This document shows, piece by piece, positions 26,370-34,005 of a DNA stretch of 64,000 bases. The position numbers and the translations under genes are program-made. The notes beneath the pieces were generated by a model. It saw only the letters and a list, made by a program, of their open reading frames with translations. It had not been told where the DNA came from and searched no databases. The DNA comes from JBASEY01 sp049652745. Its GTDB lineage: Bacteria > CSSED10-310. Positions within the stretch are counted from its first letter, which is position 1, and every line of letters begins with the position of its first letter. The DNA lies in contig JBASEY010000023.1 in the NCBI GenBank assembly GCA_049652745.1, forward strand, positions 1 to 64,000, read 5' to 3'.

Positions 26370-29084
26370 ATGAAGATAACACACTTAAAATTCATCGTCA
26401 TGATGATTGTTCTCGGTAGTATTATTCACGGAGTTCAGGCTATGGAACTGCTTGAAATCAAGCTTCCTGAACAGCCGTTGCAAGTAGATTCGCGAGGTGA
26501 TGTCACTGTTCTGGAAATGGATGATTTCGGCACGACGAATATTCCCGGCAAGCCCCGCCTTCCGTCAAGAATATATGCTGTGGCCATTCCTCCGGATGCG
26601 AACGTGCAAAATGTGAGAGTGGTCTCTGGAAGTGTTGAACATTTGCCGGGACGTTTTGTGATCGAGCCGGTTTCGATGATACTTCCTTTGTTCGGATTAA
26701 GTGAGCAGGAAGCGGCGAGATATAAGGCGGAATACGAAACAAATATGCAGGAAGTCTATTCAAAGTCCGAATTTTGGCCGGAATCGACAGGAGACGTGCT
26801 TGGTGAAGCCGGGCTCAGAAAATACAGACTGATCGATGTTAGAATAAATCCCGTGCAGTACAATCCGGTGACTGGGGAACTGCTTCTACACAAAGATATT
26901 TCCATTGAAATAGACTACACGCCAATGGATTCGTACGAGGTTATCCTGGATTACAGTCCAAAGATGGAGCAGAAGGCCAGGCAATTGATTTTGAATTACG
27001 ATCAGGCGGCTCAGTGGTATCCGATCGAAGGAATTGATTCCGGTAGAGATAATTATAATTTGGTCATTATCACCAAAGCGGCGCTTGTCAATTCATTGAG
27101 CGCTCTGGTTGAATTTGAGACAAATTATAAGGGAAGATCTGTTTACATTGCCACGGTCGAGGATATCAACAGCACAGTACCGGGCAATAGTCTCACGCAA
27201 AAGATACGAAATTTTCTTCGAGACAAATACCCGACATCCGTTTGGGGTATCGAGGATGTTTTGCTTGTCGGCAGCTATACGGATGTTCCGATGCGGGAAG
27301 TGTATCAGGATCAAGGGTATGGCAAGCCTAAAACCGATTTTTACTTCGCCGAATTGTCTGCTGCCGACACTGTAAATTGGGACTCCAACAACAATGGCCG
27401 CTATTGGGATAACAGCGATAATGCCGACTATTACGCAGAAGTCAATGTCGGTCGGATACCGTCATCAACGGCATCGATTGTTTCTTCGATAAGCCAGAAA
27501 TGTGTTACATTCGAATTAAATGAAGATCCTGGATTTAAAAATAAAGCGCTATTTCTAGGTTCGTTCTTTTGGAGAGATACCGACACAGCCGTTTTAATGG
27601 AAAAGATTATGAGTCGACCTCATATGCAGCCTTGGTCAAAAATAAAACTGTACGAGAAAAATTCCACGGTGAGTTCATCGTATCCCTGTGATCAACCTTT
27701 GACTCGAACAAATGCTCAGAATGTATGGACTTCCAATCATTTTGCGTTTGCCAATCTTGCCGGCCATGGTTCTGAGACTGCTGTTTATCAGATGGGATTT
27801 GGCTCCGATTATTTCTGGTCGGGCTCGATGTGTAGTTCCATATCAAATGAGTACCCTGCCATCGTTATCGCCGATGCCTGCAGCACCAGTGATACGGCTT
27901 ATAAAAACCTTGGACAATATTTTCTTGAAAATGGCGGCGTGGGCTATGTGGGGGCGACAAAAGTTGCTTTTGGCTCACAAGGCTGGTCCGGCCCAGCAGA
28001 TGGCTCCAGTCAGTCGTTTGATTATTATTTCTCCGATGCCGTCACTTCAGGTAATTACACCCAGGGTGCAGCTCATCAATATGCTCTTGCAAAAAATTAT
28101 CAGCAAAACGGTTGGTATTATAATAAATATGAGATAGCCGAGTGGAATTTATGGGGAAATCCACATCTTGGGCTCTATTACAGGGAACCGGAGCCGACAC
28201 CGACTCCAACGCACGCGCCTATGCCCACTGCGACTCCTACGCCCCGCCCGACCAACACCCCTCTGCCGACATATACTCCCTTCCCGACTCATACCCCCGC
28301 TCCGACCAATACACCTTTCCCCACGCAAACCTCTTTTCCCACTTATACACCAACGTCTACACCACATCCTGACACGCCGACACAAAACCCGACTAATACG
28401 CCGCTTCCCACGTCGACGCCACCGCCGCCAACATCCACTCCTCCAAAACCGACCTTCACACCGACTCCCACTTCAACTCCAAAACCTCCAACATCAACCC
28501 CTCAACCGTCTGCCACTCCAAATCCACCAACATCGACTCCTCAGCCAACCGTTACCCCTCCCGAACCAACGTCCACGCCACAACCCACAACTCCGCCTAC
28601 ACCGGAGCCCACTTCCACTCCTCAGCAGCCGACTTCAACACCGGTAATACCGACTTCGACTCCGACGCCTGAATACCCAACAGAAACTCCTGTTGCGACG
28701 TCGACGCCTTATCCCACTCAACCTCCGACCGCGAATGTAATATTGAAGATTCATATGCCCTCGGATTTTTATCACCCAGGTGATAAATGCGAATGCGCTT
28801 TGGAAATAAACAACAAGGGACCTATTGAATTGAATGAATTGGCCCTGTTTGTCGTGCTGGACATTTATGGCGAATATTACTGTATGCCGGATGCCAGTTC
28901 GTTCAGTTATTACCCGCTCTATCTGCCACCGGGACATACTTACAAAATTATATTGCCTGGTTTTCTTTGGCCTGAGAACTGCGGAGAGGCTGCGAACATC
29001 AATTGGTTTGCCGGTGTAACAGACAGCGTATTCACAAAAGTTATCAGCAATATCGATACATTTACATTTGGATGGGCGGAATAA
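26370..29084 (+). CDS. Secreted C25 cysteine peptidase with long Pro/Thr linker and unknown C-terminal domain
   Basis: 904 residues. The ATG at 26370 is chosen because GGGGAG lies at proper distance and a signal peptide follows (MKITHLKFIVMMIVLG...GVQA); the in-frame ATG at 26331 would lie only 7 nt past the sigma-54 -12 element. Propeptide and catalytic domain are nearly collinear with the preceding gene: His466 in LAGHGSET and Cys504 in ADACSTSD. A Thr/Pro linker of about 180 residues (608-787), the longest of the window, leads to the unrecognised C-terminal domain (about 788-904: MPSDFYHPGD, VVLDIYGEYYCMP, WPENCGEAANINWFAG, TFGWAE). So a recent duplicate pair carries two alternative C-terminal modules. 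Confidence 0.93.
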   Translation: MKITHLKFIVMMIVLGSIIHGVQAMELLEIKLPEQPLQVDSRGDVTVLEMDDFGTTNIPGKPRLPSRIYAVAIPPDANVQNVRVVSGSVEHLPGRFVIEPVSMILPLFGLSEQEAARYKAEYETNMQEVYSKSEFWPESTGDVLGEAGLRKYRLIDVRINPVQYNPVTGELLLHKDISIEIDYTPMDSYEVILDYSPKMEQKARQLILNYDQAAQWYPIEGIDSGRDNYNLVIITKAALVNSLSALVEFETNYKGRSVYIATVEDINSTVPGNSLTQKIRNFLRDKYPTSVWGIEDVLLVGSYTDVPMREVYQDQGYGKPKTDFYFAELSAADTVNWDSNNNGRYWDNSDNADYYAEVNVGRIPSSTASIVSSISQKCVTFELNEDPGFKNKALFLGSFFWRDTDTAVLMEKIMSRPHMQPWSKIKLYEKNSTVSSSYPCDQPLTRTNAQNVWTSNHFAFANLAGHGSETAVYQMGFGSDYFWSGSMCSSISNEYPAIVIADACSTSDTAYKNLGQYFLENGGVGYVGATKVAFGSQGWSGPADGSSQSFDYYFSDAVTSGNYTQGAAHQYALAKNYQQNGWYYNKYEIAEWNLWGNPHLGLYYREPEPTPTPTHAPMPTATPTPRPTNTPLPTYTPFPTHTPAPTNTPFPTQTSFPTYTPTSTPHPDTPTQNPTNTPLPTSTPPPPTSTPPKPTFTPTPTSTPKPPTSTPQPSATPNPPTSTPQPTVTPPEPTSTPQPTTPPTPEPTSTPQQPTSTPVIPTSTPTPEYPTETPVATSTPYPTQPPTANVILKIHMPSDFYHPGDKCECALEINNKGPIELNELALFVVLDIYGEYYCMPDASSFSYYPLYLPPGHTYKIILPGFLWPENCGEAANINWFAGVTDSVFTKVISNIDTFTFGWAE
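28186..28732 (+). repeat. Low-complexity Pro/Thr-coding repeat tract
   Basis: About 180 codons of imperfect TPxPTxTP-type units coding the linker of the third C25 peptidase. The DNA is an irregular array of CC-AC steps that creates spurious long open frames on both strands. Shorter tracts of the same kind lie at about 23287-23690 and 30520-30625. Confidence 0.8.
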
Positions 29085-29124
29085 AGTTCCTGTCATTTTA
29101 ATTCAACTTTCAACAGCTCTTTCA

Positions 29125-29162
29125 TTCTCACTCTTTGTTATTTCGTGGACAAAGGGTGAGAA
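29125..29162 (+). terminator. Possible terminator hairpin after the third C25 peptidase gene
   Basis: 13-bp arms (TTCTCACTCTTTG and its complement with one mismatch) around a 12-nt loop, followed by only a short T-rich stretch. It is a strong stem with a weak U-tract, so it could be a partial terminator or an mRNA-stabilising element. Confidence 0.5.
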
Positions 29163-29204
29163 TTTCAGTAAAAAGCTCGAAGGGTTTTTTTAATGAGGTG
29201 TTTT

Positions 29205-30974
29205 ATGAAACGTTTGGTATTGATTTATGCAGTTTTTATCTTGGCGATCGGATCGGCTTCGGCATCTGAGCGGGGTGTTCCACCATCGGTCATCATCGGT
29301 CGTGAAGCAATTTCGGAGACCGCACATATCATTCTTGCCGACCCCGATATCGAAACGTGGCTACAGGAAGATGAGCTAAATCGGGAAATATCGGGAGTGC
29401 CTTATAGGATCGGAGTAGCTCGTCCTCTTTCAAAAAATATTATGGCATCGGCCGAGTCGCTGTTGGATGTGGATTATGGTCTTGTCAGGCGTATCGCGAT
29501 TCATTCTCCAGGCGCCTTAGAACTCAAACTTCGTCTTGATGATGTGGATCTGCCGGAAACCAGCGTTCTTTATATTTACGGTGAAGGAGAGATGGAATCC
29601 GATATGTATTGTCAGCATGACATTTATGAAGACAGAAGTCTTTGGTCCTGGGGTTCACCAGGGGATACCATCATTTTGGAATGGCATTGGGAAAACGCGC
29701 CCGGCATCGATGTATCCACTCCCTTTGATCTCGTCATGATAAGCCATATTTATAAAGATATTTGTTCTATGATGAGCCGAGAAGAGAGTTGCCACAACGA
29801 TGCCACTTGTGACATGGATTATCGACCTCAGCGGGATGCCACTGCGCTGATCGAGTTCAACGATGAAGGCGGCACATATTCGTGTTCAGGGACTATGCTG
29901 AACAATACGGAACAGAATTTCATACCGTATTTTTTAACGGCAAATCATTGCGTTTACACTCAAACCATTGCGAATAGTTTGAAAGCTTGGTTCTTTTTCC
30001 ATACAGACGAGTGTAACGGACCTCGTCCCAAAAAAGGCTATCGCACAGTGGCGGGATCTACGTTGTTGGCAACCGGCCCGGCCAATAACGGTAAAGGGAG
30101 TGATTTCAGTTTGCTGCGTTTGAGCGAAGCTGATTATACAGGAATATATTTTGCGGGTTGGGATCGCAAAGTATTGACAAACGGGACGGCGGTCACTGGA
30201 ATTCACCATCCGGACGCAGCTTACAAAAGGATTTCATATGGAACCGTCCGCTCGGATTATCAAGCTGGTCAATGGGGAGTCAATTGGGATCGTTTCAGCA
30301 ATCCTGGTGTAACCGAGGTGGGCTCGTCAGGGAGTGCGCTTTTTCTCGACTCGAATCATTGCGTGGTCGGTCAGTTGTGGGCAGGCGCGTCTTCTTGTTC
30401 CAATCAGAATGGGCGTGATTTTTATGGCCGATTCGGAAAATCGTATGCCGACGGCAATCTAAATCAGTGGCTTGGCTCCAGCGAATCTTGTATGGGAGCT
30501 TACTGGGATGAATCTATGGTTACGCCTACCCCACCACCTGAAACACCGACTCCGACGCCGACTTTTACACCGACCTGTACACCGACTCATGGCACTCCGA
30601 CACAACCTCCCACCCCCAATCTCAACGTGAAAATTGTTATGCCTGCCAAGCTCTATCATCCTGGGGATGTTTTTAACTGTGCAATTTCTATCGACAATAA
30701 AAATAATTGTTCAGCAGAACAGATTGTGCTTATTGTCATTTTGGATGTTTACGGAAATCTGTTCTTTTTACCGGAGTTCAATGATTTCAGCTTTTATCTG
30801 TTGGATTTACCTCCAGGTCAAACGCTTCTAACGGCAGTTCCTGCTTTTGATTGGCCTGAAGGAGCCGGCTCAGCAGAGAACATTTTCTGGTATGCCGGTT
30901 GTACAGACAACAAATTTGAAACGGTTTTCGGAAACGTAGATTTCTTCGAGTTTGGTTGGACGGATCATCCATGA
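29205..30974 (+). CDS. Secreted S1 serine peptidase (lysyl endopeptidase-like) with unknown C-terminal domain
   Basis: 589 residues from the ATG at 29205, which follows GAGGTG by 4 nt and begins the signal peptide MKRLVLIYAVFILAIGSASA; an ATG 12 bp earlier is the alternative. It is a paralogue of the S1 peptidase at 21983, with the triad His248 (TANHC), Asp300 (GSDFSLL) and Ser375 (GSSGSAL). The linker is short (about 440-474) and the C-terminal domain (475-589) has MPAKLYHPGD, VILDVYGNLFFLP, WPEGAGSAENIFWYAG and EFGWTD. The stop overlaps the start of the M55 aminopeptidase gene (ATGA), which couples an extracellular endopeptidase to a peptide-processing enzyme. Confidence 0.9.
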   Translation: MKRLVLIYAVFILAIGSASASERGVPPSVIIGREAISETAHIILADPDIETWLQEDELNREISGVPYRIGVARPLSKNIMASAESLLDVDYGLVRRIAIHSPGALELKLRLDDVDLPETSVLYIYGEGEMESDMYCQHDIYEDRSLWSWGSPGDTIILEWHWENAPGIDVSTPFDLVMISHIYKDICSMMSREESCHNDATCDMDYRPQRDATALIEFNDEGGTYSCSGTMLNNTEQNFIPYFLTANHCVYTQTIANSLKAWFFFHTDECNGPRPKKGYRTVAGSTLLATGPANNGKGSDFSLLRLSEADYTGIYFAGWDRKVLTNGTAVTGIHHPDAAYKRISYGTVRSDYQAGQWGVNWDRFSNPGVTEVGSSGSALFLDSNHCVVGQLWAGASSCSNQNGRDFYGRFGKSYADGNLNQWLGSSESCMGAYWDESMVTPTPPPETPTPTPTFTPTCTPTHGTPTQPPTPNLNVKIVMPAKLYHPGDVFNCAISIDNKNNCSAEQIVLIVILDVYGNLFFLPEFNDFSFYLLDLPPGQTLLTAVPAFDWPEGAGSAENIFWYAGCTDNKFETVFGNVDFFEFGWTDHP

Positions 30975-31777
30975 CAAAAAAAGTATTTATTTCCGTCGAT
31001 ATGGAGGGAGTAACCGGGGTTGTTCACTTCGACGAAGTCGAACGAAACAAATCAGATTTCATGATGTTTCGTAAGCTGATGACAGCGGAAGTCAATGCAG
31101 CCATCAATGGCGCTCTCGAGGCGGGAGCAAGTGATATAATCGTTCGGGATGCACACGATGAAGCACGTAATATACTCCCGGAAGAGCTGAATAAATCCGC
31201 TCGTTTGTTGAGAGGTTGGGCGGATTCGCCTTTGTCGATGATGGAAGGGATTGACAACTCATACAATGCAGTCATGTTTGTCGGCTATCATGCGCCTGCG
31301 GACACGCCGGATGGGACTCTCTCTCACACGATGTCAATGAAGATAGCCGAATTGAAAGTCAACGATGTCGTGATGGCTGAAGCCGGTTTGAATGCCTTGA
31401 TTGCGGGCATGTTCGATGTGCCTGTCGTGTTCGTCTCGGGCGACAAGGCAACGTGTGATTATACGCGGGACACATTAGGCGAGATAGAAACCGTCGTTGT
31501 CAAAGAAGGCATTGGAGCGGCTGCGATCAACCTGCATCCTGAAATATCGAGAGAGCTGATACAGTTACATTCCAAGAAAGCGCTGGAAAAACTTGACCGG
31601 TTTTCACCGTTTAAACTCAGTCCACCATATGAATTTAAAATTCGATATCGTTATGAATACTCAGCTTATAAAGCGCATTTCTATCCGGGAGTAAAGCGTC
31701 TGAGCAGTAATCAGGTAGCATTTCGTTCCAACGATCTATCCGCCTGTTTGACATTTCTTTTCTTTTGTCTGGGTTGA
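30971..31777 (+). CDS. dppA: M55 family D-aminopeptidase (DppA-like)
   Basis: 268 residues, the normal length of the family. The ATG at 30971 overlaps the stop of the S1 peptidase (ATGA); an earlier ATG is possible but lies inside that gene. Metal ligands of the DppA type are visible: SVDMEG near the N-terminus, DAHDEARN, GYHAPA and MAEAGLNA. DppA is a zinc decameric aminopeptidase, known in Bacillus for D-Ala-D-Ala type peptides. No signal peptide, so it is cytoplasmic. Translational coupling to a secreted peptidase suggests that it finishes degradation of imported peptides or recycles wall peptides. Confidence 0.92.
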   Translation: MTKKVFISVDMEGVTGVVHFDEVERNKSDFMMFRKLMTAEVNAAINGALEAGASDIIVRDAHDEARNILPEELNKSARLLRGWADSPLSMMEGIDNSYNAVMFVGYHAPADTPDGTLSHTMSMKIAELKVNDVVMAEAGLNALIAGMFDVPVVFVSGDKATCDYTRDTLGEIETVVVKEGIGAAAINLHPEISRELIQLHSKKALEKLDRFSPFKLSPPYEFKIRYRYEYSAYKAHFYPGVKRLSSNQVAFRSNDLSACLTFLFFCLG

Positions 31778-31810
31778 TAAAGCATGCAAAAACGTGTTTA
31801 GTCTGGAAGT

Positions 31811-33580
31811 ATGACGCGGCAACCTCTTCCGGCAGGTAATAAATCGAGCATTTCAGTTGGTATCTTTGTTATATCTTTGACGCTTTTAGCGTTGTCGCTT
31901 CTTATTTCGGCCCAGACCTACATTAATGATGATGCAGTCATCAGTTATCGATACGCATGGCATCTTGTCAACGGCCATGGTTCGGTGACTTGGATAGGCG
32001 GTCCTCGGGAAGAAGGATTTTCCAATCCGTTATTGGTCATTCTGTCAGCATTGGGGGCAGGCGCTTTTGGTGCAAAGTCATTAAAAGCGGTGATTACTGT
32101 CGGGTTTATATGGAATTACCTGGCGACTGCAGCCATGTTGTTCATGCTTTCCTTCAATTTTGTGTCGCGAAACAGATCGATGGCAAATTGGTTGAGCGCG
32201 CTGCTGCTTGCCTCTTCATATCCTTTATCCTGGTATTTGCATTCTGGTCTGGAAACACCGCTTTACACGTTTTTCCTAACTGCGACGGTATTTGCCGTTT
32301 TGGCTGATAAACCAACGTTGACGATACCGGTATCGATTGGGTTGGCGATAACCCGAACAGAAGGTGTGTTTTTGGCGCTTATTGTGTGGGGAACATACAT
32401 TTTTCAGGCTTTGCTGATATCCAACCGTCGAAAGCGAACGAATCTGAACGAACTGAAAAAACCGGTTGGCACCCAGGTCATCGAGCATCATGATGTAAAA
32501 AGAATCATGAAATCTTTTAGTGTTTTCATTGCGATTTATCTTCTTTTTACCCTGTCTCGTTATCTTTATTTCGGCCATATTCTGCCAAATCCTGTTTATC
32601 TGAAAAGTCCTCTCCACAAAACCGGAAAAACCGTTATCCATGGAGTCGACTATCTTCTGCTCAATTTCAAGTCCCATCCTTCTTTGGTACTTTTAGTTGT
32701 TTTATGCCTGATTGAAATGCTTCGTTCCAAGACAATCTTTGGTTACCTTCCTTGTCTTGCCGTAATTTCAGCCCAGACATGCTTCATTTTAGCAGTTGGC
32801 GGTGATGAGTTTCATTTGGGGACTTTTCGGTTTATATTACCCGTTTTTCCGCTGTTGATTTGGGGAGCGATGCTCTTTATTTCGCGCATCGAATCGTCCA
32901 GAAGGATCGTTGAAGTCTTTTTATTCATATTTCTTTTATCTATTTCTTATTACAATGCACTTTCAAACACATGGAGTTTCCGTAGCAGTGATTTTTACAG
33001 AAAATTCCGCAGTGAGCCTGTGAGAACGTTGGCAACATGCTGGAAACGCTGGACACACCCATCTATCTGGATCGATTCTGAAGCTGGTAAATTGATGGCT
33101 GAGTTGACACTGAATCAAGGACGAGGGCTTTCGATGGCTTCAGTGCAAGCGGGGTCCTTACCTGTCCACTGGCAAGGTGAGTTCATCGATTTGTTAGGAT
33201 TGACGACCAGAAAGATGGCTATAGCAGGAGATAACCAAAGTAGAAATGAAGTGTTTAAAGCCAACCCTCCTGACATAGTTATGGCTTTCAAATGGGCTGG
33301 TGGGTGGTTCCCGGTTCCTACGGCACGAACCATGATTGACCTTGGATATCGGCCGTTTATGGTGGTTCAATTGAAAGAAACTTTAGAAAACGGGCTTCAC
33401 AAGACTGAGTTTCCTGTAAATTTTTTGGTATTGGCGCGTGACTTGAGAATCTTCAAGAATCTGGCCTCAGTAACTTTTGACGGTCAAACGTCAGTGACAT
33501 TCGAGGACGATACCGGCATATTGGTAAATGAAGCATTATTGAAAACGATATCCATCAACCGAGGAATTCCCGGGGATTGA
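31811..33580 (+). CDS. Polytopic membrane glycosyltransferase-like protein (GT-C)
   Basis: 589 residues. About nine hydrophobic segments in residues 15-400 and a soluble C-terminal part. The first extracytoplasmic loop has the acidic motif INDDAVISYRYAWHLVNGHG, and further on FSNPLLVILSA and ITRTEGVFLAL; together these resemble AftB-like arabinofuranosyl- or mannosyltransferases that use polyprenyl-phosphate sugars. It follows the M55 gene by 33 bp on the same strand. Substrate unknown. It may glycosylate lipids or exported proteins, which would fit the nearby secretome, but that is inference. Confidence 0.78.
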   Translation: MTRQPLPAGNKSSISVGIFVISLTLLALSLLISAQTYINDDAVISYRYAWHLVNGHGSVTWIGGPREEGFSNPLLVILSALGAGAFGAKSLKAVITVGFIWNYLATAAMLFMLSFNFVSRNRSMANWLSALLLASSYPLSWYLHSGLETPLYTFFLTATVFAVLADKPTLTIPVSIGLAITRTEGVFLALIVWGTYIFQALLISNRRKRTNLNELKKPVGTQVIEHHDVKRIMKSFSVFIAIYLLFTLSRYLYFGHILPNPVYLKSPLHKTGKTVIHGVDYLLLNFKSHPSLVLLVVLCLIEMLRSKTIFGYLPCLAVISAQTCFILAVGGDEFHLGTFRFILPVFPLLIWGAMLFISRIESSRRIVEVFLFIFLLSISYYNALSNTWSFRSSDFYRKFRSEPVRTLATCWKRWTHPSIWIDSEAGKLMAELTLNQGRGLSMASVQAGSLPVHWQGEFIDLLGLTTRKMAIAGDNQSRNEVFKANPPDIVMAFKWAGGWFPVPTARTMIDLGYRPFMVVQLKETLENGLHKTEFPVNFLVLARDLRIFKNLASVTFDGQTSVTFEDDTGILVNEALLKTISINRGIPGD

Positions 33581-33738
33581 TCTTGGTTAATTGAGTTATT
33601 CTCATCAAAGTCAAAGTAATGCCTTGGCATTATAGCCGTCGGTTCTGAGTCGGAAAACAGTTTTTTAATCTGAGTTAAAAGATCTCGAATTGAAAAGCCG
33701 GATTGATCTTTGTTTGTCCTTGATCTAGTATATACGCT

Positions 33739-33990
33739 ATGTCTCGACTAAAGGAACCAAAAGCCACGATAAAAATACCCAGACCGTTATATAATCGATT
33801 GAAAACAATTATTTCGGAGTCGGGTTTCGATTCCGTCACAGATTTTGTGGTATATGTTTTACGAGATATCGCTGCAGTTGCCGGTGAATCTGATGATGCT
33901 GGAAATTCCATTGATTTCGATCAAGTGCAATTGAGCGGAGAAGAGGTTCGTAAAGTTCGAGAAAGACTGAGGCGACTAGGATATCTATAA
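33739..33990 (+). CDS. Small ribbon-helix-helix-like protein
   Basis: 83 residues. The N-terminal half (ATIKIPRPLYNRLKTIISESGFDSVTDF and following) has the pattern of an RHH fold: a beta strand, then two helices around a GFDSVTDF turn. The C-terminus (LSGEEVRKVRERLRRLGYL) is a charged helix ending in RLGYL. Proteins of this shape occur beside glycosyltransferase and sulfatase-type genes, but I know no proven function. The ribosome-binding site is weak. It lies 15 bp before a large membrane protein gene, so the two are probably co-transcribed. DNA binding is possible but not shown. Confidence 0.75.
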   Translation: MSRLKEPKATIKIPRPLYNRLKTIISESGFDSVTDFVVYVLRDIAAVAGESDDAGNSIDFDQVQLSGEEVRKVRERLRRLGYL

Positions 33991-34005
33991 TTTATTCGAA
34001 TATTC

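Noticed and set aside
28149..28647. Arg/Pro/His-rich open frames on both strands in the linker region
   Set aside because: Produced by the low-complexity Pro/Thr-coding repeats; the composition is an artefact of reading these repeats in other frames.
28186..28732. CRISPR-like periodic repeat
   Set aside because: No constant repeat with unique spacers; periodicity follows codons of the Pro/Thr linker.
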